Shown: piece after piece, positions 36,844 through 46,478 of the stretch
Layout of the letters: the number at the start of each line of letters is the position of its first letter
Numbering within the stretch: position 1 is the first letter of the stretch
Source: Cyathus striatus
Taxonomy: Eukaryota > Basidiomycota > Agaricomycetes > Agaricales > Nidulariaceae
Direction of reading: 5' to 3'
Length of the DNA: 64,000 nucleotides
Assembly: GCA_025738555.1 (NCBI GenBank)
Contig: JAOVFP010000008.1
Location: 3,410,001-3,474,000, forward strand
The notes under the pieces: model-generated
Told to the model about the DNA's origin: nothing
Databases searched by the model: none
Seen by the model: the letters and a program-made list of their open reading frames with translations, nothing else
Program-made: the position numbers and the translations under genes

Positions 36844-38764
36844 ATGGGAAACACTACTAGCCACCAGCAATTGCCTTACCACATCTGGAAATTGCCGCTG
36901 GAATTGATTGCAGAAATTCTCAGCGAGGCATGCGAGGACTATAGAATCAGTGTCGGTAAAACAATGCACAAAAAATCTGCTTCAGAGAAAGAACGGGCGA
37001 TTACAATGACTCATAAAAGGCGATATTCTCTAGTAACTCCAGGAACTCTCTGCAGAGTTTGTCATGCATGGAGGGACATCATCTATCATATACCGATGTT
37101 ATGGGACACCTTACGGGTAGTTCTCATATATGTTGTTTATGATGACCCAAAAGCTAGCGAACCCTATCAAAAAACATTAGTGAAAATAAAAAGATGGATT
37201 GCGCGAGCTAAGCCGCCCGCTTACGGTGAAAATCGAAAAACACGAATATTACGCCAAGGATGGAAACTTGTTGCTCAAAGAGTTGCTTGTATACTCCAAC
37301 CAGTGGGAAAATATCGACATAGTCTGCCCTGGAAAAAATGCTGAGATGTATCCTCACTTGCAGAAGATTATGGCATATAATCTCCTCTCACTAAAAGCAT
37401 TTGCTTGCCGGCCTTCCTACTATTGCCAGCATACAGAAGACCAACATCCCTCCTTCCCTGGCATTCTTGCAACACCATATCTAACACAGTTGTCAAAATA
37501 TAATATTTGTTCATTCGCAATTTCGTTGTTGAGGATCAAGACATGCACATGGAATGATATGACAGCCACTACTGTTATCGAAGACCTGAAACAGATGGGC
37601 AACATAATAGATTGTTGTATCAACAATCCTGTGATTGCCATTTCTCCAGATTTACAGTCATCCTTAGGCACCCCGACGCTTCTACAGCTCCCATTTCTAA
37701 CCAAACTTTCCCTTCGTAATTTGGACATATTTTCTATTGGATATGTCTTACCAGCGTTGGAGTTACCTGCATTTCAACACTTTGCGTTCTCCTACATCGA
37801 CAATAAAGAATCACTTCCCAACGGCTCTGTCATCTGGTATATTTTGTTGTTGCTTCAACGATCTAATTCATCAGATGTTGAGTGCTTAGACCTAGATTTT
37901 TCATTGCAATTTTTGGATCAGGACGAACTACTGATAGTGTTTTGTCTTGTCCTTAGCTCGAAGCATTTTAAGTTTGCGGTTTAACCAAAGCCTTAAGTTA
38001 AGGCTTTGGTCAAACTCACCGGAACCATACATTGATCGACCACAATCAATAGACTTCATCCATCTAAATAGTCTGAGTACCTTCCACATCGACATTCGTA
38101 CTTTGCCCATTACTGGAGATATAGCTCTTCATCATCTGACATTACCGGCATTGAAGAAATTCCAAGTAATACTTCCGAAAACTCGGAGTTCCCGCCCTAT
38201 TTTCACTGACCTGGAAGATCTAGTCGAATAATCCAACTGCAAATTAAAAATTCTCAAAATTAACACGATTGTTAATACTTCCAAAACTTCACTTGTTAAC
38301 CTGTTACAAGTCCTACCGGCTCTGGAATACCTACATCTCTTTGGCCAGTATGACTACGGAGGGTACAATGGGCAATTATTCCAGCTTACAGATACCCTTT
38401 TGAACTACTACTTCCTGAATGCCACTGCTCAGACTGTGGATACAACTCCGAAGAAGAAATGAGCGAGGTGTATTTACCAAATCTTTCGGAGGTCTCTCTA
38501 GAGGGAATACTGGCACCTAAGATTAAGTGAGGTTACATCCTAGATGCGTTTGAATATCGCTGGAAAGGCGACGAGGGTGGCGGAATAAAGAAACTTTCTC
38601 ATGCTCGTATCTATGCTGACGGATGCAATGGGATGCTGAAAGAGAATGTGGCACTTCGAGAGCATGTAAATTCCCTTCAGGAGAAAGGAATGGATGTTAA
38701 GCTCTAGGATCCAATTAGGACTACTGGTGATTGGTATCAGCGCCATATTACTATTAGATATTAG
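36844..38764 (+). pseudogene. F-box-like protein gene, unit 2, multiply disrupted
   Basis: It opens MGNTTSHQQLPYHIWKLPLE with a complete F-box-like region. A frameshift near 37200 then moves the family sequence to another frame (RPLTVKIEKHEYYAKDG...). A second break at about 37982-38010 follows FKFAV, where a 27-nt palindrome interrupts the gene. Further stops occur at 38229 (after LEDLVE), 38528 (after LAPKIK) and 38705 (after MDVKL). The last family residues (TIRY) end near 38764. The intact counterpart is the gene at 29792-31696. It faces the unit-2 MYND gene across about 200 bp, just as in unit 1. The first 166 codons could still yield a truncated F-box protein. Confidence 0.85.
37984..38010. 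repeat. 27-nt near-perfect palindrome inside the F-box pseudogene
   Basis: ACCAAAGCCTTAA and TTAAGGCTTTGGT are exact reverse complements around a single central G. The intact paralogue lacks the second arm, so the palindrome was created by an inverted duplication that also broke the frame. Confidence 0.85.
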
Positions 38765-38965
38765 TTTGATATTAGTGCTATAAGAATGTATGGGCGCTCT
38801 TAAAGGCTAGCACTTCCTTACTAATAGAGAACTCAAATTATGTATCTACTGGAATAATGCTAAGTACCAATAGCAAGTAATTTTAGGTTATTGCTTATGG
38901 TACTGCCTTTTACATAGACAACATAAGTATTCGAAAATTATTTATCCAATCCTCCCAAAGGTTTG

Positions 38966-40009
38966 CTAAAATGTCGAAGCTTGCCCTTGAATGCTTCTGC
39001 ATTCACGCTTATGCCGTTTCCAATCTGCCTTTTGGCATTCTTTGGAGCAGTACTTGATATGACGGCACCCGCTACATTTTTTTAATGTGGGGTTTCCTTT
39101 ATTAGTGCAGTGGGCACATAAATCATTTTCAAGTGCCATCTGACGTTCGGCTAAATGTAACAAGTCAATCAGAGACTCCAGGGGAGATATCACGATATTC
39201 ACAGTACTTCTTTGCTCGGTCTATCATCCGCTGCTGCTGTGCTTAAGAAGTCAACATTATCAAACCGGTGGTTTCTGTGGATGCAGGTTGGAGATCTTAC
39301 CATGATCTTTGAGCTTTTTATATATTCATCCACATCCAAATCTTCCGACTCGGCACGCATTGTCATTTGTGAAAACGGGGACGTATGGGAGCCTGAATAC
39401 GTTAAATAGTCTGTAAACGTCTTTAAAGTCTGTTAGAATATCCGTACTTGGATCAGGATTCATCAAATTGTGATACATTTGTTCTTCATCTAAAAACTTT
39501 TCCCATGACTCCGAATTGTACCACTTCGTGATCATATTATCAGCTTGCTCTCGGAAAGACACATCAACATTAAAGAAATTCCGATGGGCTCCACCTCGTG
39601 GTACGAGGGGAAGTGGCCAATCACCTTCCTTTGTGATTATAAGGTCACCTCTGAACATTGGTCGGTGGCCAGGACGTTTGGGGTCTATGCCGAGAAGGCG
39701 CGCAGCAGATAAATTTATGGGAAGCCGGATGTCGATATTGAAGTGTGCAACATATTCAACTCCCTTGCTGATCGCCAGATCAGGAAGCTGATTCGTTACA
39801 TGGAAAGTATGTATGCGTGTACCACCAATGGACTTCCCATATGTTTTGCGAAGATCGAGAGCGGTAGTATGTAGACCATATGGTCGTTTGGCCCCTTCTT
39901 CGCTGAATTCCATCTCCATAAGACACGGTTCGGTACCATCCGCAGGATATAGGAGAACTTTGCGAATGATGGTGTCATGGGGATCATGTAGAGGTGTATT
40001 TGGATTCAT
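38966..40009 (-). pseudogene. MYND zinc-finger protein gene, unit 2, probable frameshift
   Basis: Exon 1 is 40009-39448 (MNPNTPLHDPHDTIIRK...; 562 nt, identical in length to units 1 and 3). Exon 2 is 39392-39301 and exon 3 is 39150-38966 with an intact MYND finger (CAHC, CSGCRHIKYCSKEC, WKRHKREC). In exon 2 the A-run encoding the YIKK region has five As, where units 1 and 3 have six. The exon therefore runs out of frame into the MYND exon under the shared splice pattern. The region between exons 2 and 3 also has stop codons in the frame that is open in unit 3. Alternative splicing could rescue it, so this is a probable rather than certain pseudogene. A TATA-like element is retained upstream. 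Confidence 0.65.
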
Positions 40010-40120
40010 CCTAAATGTATGATTGAATACTGGGTGTGAATAAGTTGGAAGTCAATGTTTAAAGACTCCAAAAGAGAATAAGACACTTTATCGATCATCA
40101 ATCATGTATCACGTCGTGGA

Positions 40121-40128
40121 TATTTAAA
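40121..40128 (-). promoter_or_regulatory. TATA-like box of MYND copy 2
   Basis: TTTAAATA on the minus strand, 112 bp upstream of the start, within the block 'cgtcgtggatatttaaagc' shared with copy 1. Copy 3 carries GCATTTGAAG at the same place (about 42220-42229), so the element is lost there. Confidence 0.35.
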
Positions 40129-40164
40129 GCTACTAGTCACTAGGTCAAGTGAGTTAAAATAACT

Positions 40165-40480
40165 TTAATGGTTTTAAGGATTCACCTGTCATCGGCACTT
40201 GACTGGCTGACGCTTACTTGCATCTTCGGTTTCGACCTTAAGTTCCAGCACTCAGCATTCACTGAGAAAATCATTATCCGTATTGAGAACGAGTTAATGC
40301 ACACCCTCACAGTTGACTACGAGTACTATGGAGTAGTGACTGCCCATTGTCGATGTTTGTCTAGGATTAGCTGTGGGTAGCCTCGATACATTCATTATAG
40401 TAGTGAACTTATAATTCGGACTATGGTGGCATCTTGGGCAGTGAAAAAGTGCTCGGATACCAGAACATTTAAAAGCAAAG
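40165..40480. repeat. Dispersed repeat, related to 43870-44110
   Basis: Shared blocks in the same order: 'tcttcggttt/cgacc' versus 'tctttggttccgac', 'cactgagaaaatcattatccgtat' versus 'cactggggaaaacgttatccgtat', 'tgtttgtctag', and 'ttcggactatggtgg' versus 'ttcatactatgggg'. The repeat supplied the start of the fused ORF at 40423. Confidence 0.5.
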
Positions 40481-40869
40481 TAATCTTGAATTTGGCTTGT
40501 CTTTTATGCGGAACGATGGTTCCTAAACACGCCCTAAAGTTAAGAGTCAACTCGGCGCTCGGAGAGTCAACCACAAGTCAAATGAGCGAGGTTTATTTAT
40601 CAAATCTTTCCGAGATCTCCGAGTCTCTAGAAGGTATATTGGCACCTAAGATTAGGTGGGATGACATCATCGATACTTTCGAATATCGCTGGGAAGGTGA
40701 CGAGGACAATAGGGTAAAGAAGCTTTCTCGTGCTCGTATTTATGCCGACAGATGCAATCGGATGTTGAAAGAGAATGTGGCACTTCGAGAACGCGTAAAT
40801 TCTCTTCAGGAGAAAGGAATGGATATTAAGCTCGAGGGTCCAATGGTATCAGCGCCGTATTACTATTAG
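40423..40869 (+). pseudogene. C-terminal remnant of an F-box protein gene, unit 3
   Basis: From about 40582 the translation matches the end of the unit-1 F-box protein almost residue for residue (SEVYLSNLSEI, EGILAPKIRWDDIIDTFEYR, SRARIYADRCNRMLKENVAL, GMDIKLEG). Everything upstream, including the F-box, is gone. The ORF is joined to about 45 unrelated codons beginning MVASWAVKKCSD, taken from a dispersed repeat also present near 44.05 kb. It ends with PYYY instead of TIRY because of a small deletion. A 148-residue fused product is possible, but without an F-box it should not join an SCF complex. It still faces the unit-3 MYND gene tail to tail. Confidence 0.75.
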
Positions 40870-41083
40870 ATATTAGAGCTAACTTAGAAGAATAAATACA
40901 CGCCCTTAAACGCTAGCACTTCCTTACTAATAAAGAAATGAATTTATGTATCTATTGAAATAATGCTAAGTACCAATAGCAAGTAAATTTTAGGCTATTG
41001 CTTATAGTACTGCCTTTTGCATAAATAACATATTCGAAAATTATTTATCCAATCCTCCCAAAGGTTTCCTAAAATGTCGAAGC

Positions 41084-42122
41084 TCACTTATGCTCTTGAA
41101 GATTACTTTTGCATTCACTTTTATGCCGTTTCCAATCAGCCTTTTGGCATTCTTTGGAGCAATACTTGATTTGACGGCATCCGCTACAATTTTTTAGTGT
41201 TGGGTTTCCTTTATTAGTGCAGTGGGCACATAAATCATTTTCGAGTGCTATCTGACGTTCGGCTAAAAGTAGTAAGTCAGTTAGGAACAAACCTCTAGAA
41301 GATATATTAAAATATTCACAGTACTTCTTTGCTCGGTCTATTATCCGTTGCTGTTGTGCTGAAGGAGTCGGTATTATCAGACGGGGTTTCTTTTGTGGAT
41401 GCAGGCTGGAGCTCTTACCGTGATCTTTAATCTTTTTTATATGTTTATCCACATACAAGGCTTCCGAGGCACTACTTAGCTGTGAAAGTGGGTTCGAATG
41501 AGAGCCTGAATATGTTAAATAGTCTGTAAATATTTTTGAAGTCTGATAAAACATCCTTACTCCGAGCAGGATTCATTGTATTGTGAAATGCTTGTTCGTC
41601 ATCTAAAAACTTTTCCCAAGACTCCGAATTGTACCGCTTTGTGATCACATTATCAGCTATTTCTCGGAAGGACGCATCGACATCAAAGTAATTCCGATGG
41701 GCTCCGCCTCCTATTACGATGGGAGGTGGCCAATTATCTTCCCTCGTGAATATAAGGTCACCTCTAAACATTGGGCGGTGACCAGGATGTTTGGGGTTTA
41801 TGCCAAGAAGGCGAGAAACAGATGTGTTTATGGGAAGCCGGATATCGATATTAAAGTGCATGACATGTTCACCTCCCTCGTTGATCGCCAGCTCAGGGGG
41901 TTGATCCGTTACTTCGAAAATCTGTATGCGGGTACCACCAATGGATTTCCCATACGTATTTCGAAGATCGAGAGCCGTGGTATACACCCAAAATGGTCTC
42001 TCGGCCCCTTCTTCACTGAATTCCATCTCCACTAGACGCGGTTCGGTGCCATCCGCGGGATATAGGAGAACTTTGCGAATGATGGTGTCGTGGGGATCGT
42101 GTAGAGGTGTATTCGAATACAT
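41084..42122 (-). CDS. MYND zinc-finger protein, unit 3 (275 aa, intact)
   Basis: Preferred exons: 42122-41561, 41505-41419, 41262-41084; all phases close. It starts MYSNTPLHDPHDTIIRK and carries the same unnamed N-terminal region (GGGAHRNYFDVDASFREIAD). It ends in a MYND finger (CAHC, NCSGCRQIKYCSKECQKADW, RHKSEC). Here the DNA between exons 2 and 3 is also open in frame, so an unspliced read-through form with about 52 extra residues (SSSLHPQKKPRLIIPTPSA...) is possible. That makes this copy the test case for which splice form is real. The finger is one residue pattern off unit 1 (NCSGC for KCSGC). The upstream TATA-like element seen in units 1 and 2 has mutated. Confidence 0.78.
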
Positions 42123-42591
42123 AATTAGGTGTGAAAAGGCTGGAAGCCAATGTCAGGCCAATGTTCAAAGACTCGAACAAGATACTTATCGATTATCGAC
42201 CCATGCAGCATGCCGTGGGCATTTGAAGCTTGTAGAGCATGTGTTCTGCCTGCACCGCAAAATGCGGATTTCATTCCTTTTCATTACCGCTGCCTCATTA
42301 CCTACATGTTGTCGTTCACATGACCTTTACCTCACTAGCTACATAAGTGTCGCACCTACAGTCTGAGAATCCAGCTTCGTATTCCCCCTCATTTGACCTC
42401 GAATGCGAGCTCACCAGGATCTGGAGGTCGGACAGATGTGCCGGCCACTCGCACAATTTCTTCGTTGAGTGGATACCACCAAGCGGTATTCATCCTCTTC
42501 AAGCTACCAGTAAGTCAGGTGAGTAGAAGTTCAAGTAACCTTAATAGTCTAAAGATGTACCGGCGGTCGGTCATCGGCGGTCGACTTGATT

Positions 42592-42760
42592 GGGGGAGCT
42601 TGCTCCCCCTATTTGTCTGCGTTGGCGAGCGAAAATGCGTAGTGGCTGTGCATGCACGTACGGATTTTGCCGCCACGCTCGGATTTGTCCGAAACGCTCG
42701 TCAGATTTGCCAGCCACGCTCGGATTTATCCGTAAATACTCGGGTTTGTCCGCTTTGCGT
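42592..42760. repeat. GC-rich palindrome and short degenerate repeats
   Basis: GGGGGAGC-TT-GCTCCCCC (42592-42609) is a perfect inverted repeat. It is followed by three related short repeats, 'cgctcggatttgtccg', 'cgctcggatttatccg' and 'actcgggtttgtccg'. The middle repeat contains a perfect CGGATTTATCCG palindrome. It may be the end of a decayed mobile element; no transposase is seen. Confidence 0.45.
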
Positions 42761-43043
42761 TGGTGGGCACTTGGGCTTGGCTTGGGCAATAGTTACAGTG
42801 CGTTAGTCAGCACTGCGATGGTGCACCGAATGCAAAATGTTGTCAAATCTTACAGATTAAGTACACTCATATCCATCGTAAATACATCCCTGCTCATTGT
42901 CAATAGTATGATTATTCCCCTCACTTGTAGTAAATATAAATTCCACAATGAGTGCTTTGTATCAACTTACTAAGCACTTTTTCCACCACCACTTCAAATA
43001 CTATTGGACACTTAGTACTAGGCAACCAGTGCACCCATTGTGG

Positions 43044-43155
43044 CCGAAATTCTTGAGTTACTCATGAATTTCGGTCATGAGCAGTCTGTGCAAGTGAAAC
43101 CATGACTCGAGGATAGCCATGGGGTCTGTGACACAAGAGAACATGTTGCACAGAC
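43044..43155. repeat. Fold-back element: two adjacent inverted repeats
   Basis: A 31-nt palindrome (43044-43074; CCGAAATTC and GAATTTCGG arms with TGAGT/ACTCA inside) is followed by a 10-bp inverted repeat, GTCTGTGCAA (43084-43093) with TTGCACAGAC (43146-43155). Confidence 0.6.
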
Positions 43156-43889
43156 CACCTTTCATTTGTATTTAATCCCACTCCCAATAAAGGGAGAAAT
43201 GTATCCTCTGTTCACTCGGTATTTTCTTCGGAACCATGCTTTGACCTGGGATCAACTGTATTGTCTTTTATTCCACTTATCTCGTGCTGTGTGTTCTACT
43301 AGCTAAGTAATTTCTCGCACTCGTCCCCTCCTTTTTCCCTCCGCACTTTTTTTCCCGCGATGTACAAGTGCGTCACTCACATGGTCTAATGGACCGCATC
43401 TCACTTGCCAGAGTTTTGTTTATGCCTACACTAACACTCAGGCTCCCTCAAATGGATTCCTGTGTCTCCTCCCCCCTTCCTCACCAAGCATGTAGAATAA
43501 TTAATTTGAGACAAGGACCATTAAAACGAATCAAGAGCTTTAGAGCGAAAGGATAATAAATAAAATAATGCACAGGCCATTAAAATAAACTTAGGACATT
43601 AGGACAAAAGTAGAAATACTATTTAGTATAAAAATAAAGTAAAAATCAATCATAAGAACATTGAGGACAAACCACTAATACAAAGTATATAACAAGTATA
43701 CTGGTTAAATTCTGTTTAAACAAAACTCAAGCAGAAATAGTAGTAGTTAAAATATTGTACAACAAGTTAACTTAGTATGTATAAAAAGAATATAACTAAA
43801 AACGAGGATTCGTCAAGCTTGCCCTTTAACGTGCGTCGCGAAGCGACGTACGTTACATGTTATCTAATATAATTTGAAGTAGTTGTATA

Positions 43890-46280
43890 CCTTACATCTT
43901 TGGTTCCGACGAAGTTAAGCATTCAAAGCCCCAACCAGCGCTCACTGGGGAAAACGTTATCCGTATAGAGAGAGAGAGAGTAAGCTAACGCCTGCCCAGA
44001 GTACCTAATACATATGTCGAATTGTTTGTCTAGTCAATCTACAATTCATACTATGGGGCAACTTTTGCAGCCTGCAGTGAATAAGTGCTTGGTACCACGA
44101 CATATCGAGCAAATAAGTACTAAGTAGTATGCCTGAGTATTGAATGCCGAACGTCGGTCCTCAATTGGTCCTGACTTCTACGTACTTAGTACTTATGTAG
44201 TCCTAAGAGTTGATTGAGCTTAATTGCCAAGTGCTTATGTATAGAAAGAAAGTGCTTAGTAACCTGTTACCTAATGATTAATCGGTTGTACGCACGCCGC
44301 ACAGGCCACCATTGCCAGCTTCTCTTGCGTCGGCGATTCAACGTCCTCTACGTCTTACACGATGACAACACTATGCTATACTAAGCTGCCCACAATTCCC
44401 CATATTTCAAATGAATCCGAACTGTGCTGCCCCCGGATGCACCACTAATCAGCTTGCTTACTTGCCTTTCCAGACAGGCAGTCTCTACTCAGCAGGGTTC
44501 AGCTTACCTCTTATTACCATCTGTATGCCGGTAAATCATGATGCATGATGCGTAGGCCAAGTTGGATATACGACCTTACTGGAGGTGTCGGAAAGGCGCT
44601 GTTGTCGTCTTCTTGGACGCGAGAAATATTGATAGGAGGAAGAAAGAATACAGGATCTGGATAGGGCATTCGTTCTGTATGGGGCAAGTATGATCAATGG
44701 GAGATGTTCAAATGGTCGGTCCCATCCTTTCTTTCAACCAAGTGGTCTGTAATCGACAGGATTTTTGTACAGCATATAACCCGCCCTTGCGACAACTCTT
44801 TCATCGTGTACCTTACCGGAAGCAATCCGTTCTGCCAAACACGCGGCAGTTCACGCTAGAGATTTGGCGTATTACAAAGGACATTGAGGAGCCAATGCTG
44901 CTTGCACCACGGGAACGTTTGGACTACTGGGATTGAATGTACTACGTAGGGCGCGTGCAGAGCCTAATCCTACGAGAGAGCCCTACGATCCTTGAGGGGC
45001 CCGCAGCGTGCGCTAGCGACTCCAATGACCGCCCTACGAGCTCTGCACAGCTGGTGCACGGATCGGTGGTACTTTCACTTCCTGCTCGAAGCCCTTCTTC
45101 CTTGATCCTATAAACAGCATTGTTATCTTCAACATTCGCATCCCTCCCACCCTACTTCGGACCTTGGACTGGGATTTATCAGGAACACGAATTCTTCTTC
45201 ATATATTGGAGAGCTTTGCCTGGCTTGGACAACATAGAGAACGATCGATCGATTCTGAGTCCTGTCTCAAACCAATGACATCGTCGAGAGCTTTGAAGAG
45301 GAATATGTAGGCACGTTATCCGGTCCTTCCCCTAGCCTGGAACCAGCGGCACTCTCTTCCCCGTATCCCCTCGATTGATGATAGCATAGCCCCTGTACCC
45401 TTCGAAGCCTCGGCGCCCCGATCCTTGTATAACCCGCTGGCACAAGTCAGATACCTTCTACATGTGGTTGATCATCAGCACCTGCGTGATGTTGCCCAAG
45501 TATGAATGTGCAGGGTTCCCCTGGGTTGCGCGGCGGCAGCCGGGGAAAGAGGACAGGTGGAAGACCGCTTGCTGAGGATGGGGTCGGGGAAGATGTCGAT
45601 ACGAGGGAAGAACGGTGGACCGCGGAACAGAGTGAGGCTCGGACGTGGGTCATTTCGCAGGTTGAATAGATCAATGCGGTTAATGCATTCTCCTTTCGGT
45701 GACTTCTGTCTAAGTCTGAGGGGACAGGCTCGTTGCTTCCGTATGTTGCTGCTGCGTGCTCGAGGCCGTTCAATTTCGAGGTGGTGTTGCATGGGGAGCA
45801 GATGTTGGGGATCAATGTACGTATTGTGTCTCATACTGATACATGATTGTCACATGCAGTTCTAACTGGTGCTCTTTCTCTCAGATGGATATGTTGGATT
45901 GGATTCAGAGTGTTAGTACATTACCTGAGGCGACGACACGCATGATGTTGCACGCTTGTCTCTATACCTATCTGTCGGGCCGGATGCTTGGTACTCACTG
46001 AGCCACTCGGAGCACGAATTCCGGTTCATGACGCTGTGTAACTGTGGACCTGGGTTGTACCAGGCTCTACCTTGGTTGGCTGTGACTCGAGAATAGGAGT
46101 AGAACGTCGGGTGAAAGCTGCTTACATGTGTGAAACCTTGAGGCTTAGCGCTTATGACGATGTGGTACGAGATAACGACGTTCCCTTGATCCACTGTATT
46201 AGATATCTCATAAATTACACAATAGTGAAAAGTAACGATGGGTTAGTTGTTTGGAGCCAGTGACGATATAAATACGTGGA
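43890..46280. repeat. Segmental-duplication stretch (copy B), no intact gene
   Basis: Collinear with 33.1-35.3 kb. Short open pieces correspond between the copies (for example MYYVGR...LILRESPTILEGPAA in both, near 34.01 and 44.94 kb), but every frame is interrupted. A (GA)n run lies at about 43966-43980. The part of copy A beyond 35.35 kb is largely missing here. Confidence 0.5.
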
Positions 46281-46478
46281 GTATCAATTCTTCTTCCGCC
46301 GCCGAACCCCTTCGCAGTCTAAAATCGGAATTACAGTAAGTTGTTCTAATGGGCGCAAAGCTGTCTAACTAAATAAATTATCATGATATTAAGAGGTGAA
46401 TAATAGAATACCAGTTTCGTGTCGGATCCGGGTCCCTGTCGTAGGCAGCTGTAACGATAATAAACTTGCTCAGCCTTG

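Larger units (their letters stand above)
42123..43890. other. Intergenic with palindromic and fold-back sequences
   Basis: The first 450 bp are the unit-3 copy of the MYND upstream region ('aagtcaggtgagtagaagtt', 'aaagatgtaccgg' as in 33.06-33.1 kb). The rest has no supported gene and holds the inverted repeats listed separately. An AT-rich tract lies at 43.5-43.8 kb. Confidence 0.45.

Noticed and set aside
43890..43970. 5S rRNA-like sequence
   Set aside because: A short resemblance ('ggttccgacgaagttaagc') does not extend over the gene, and a related copy at 40.2 kb diverges in the same way; treated as a dispersed repeat.
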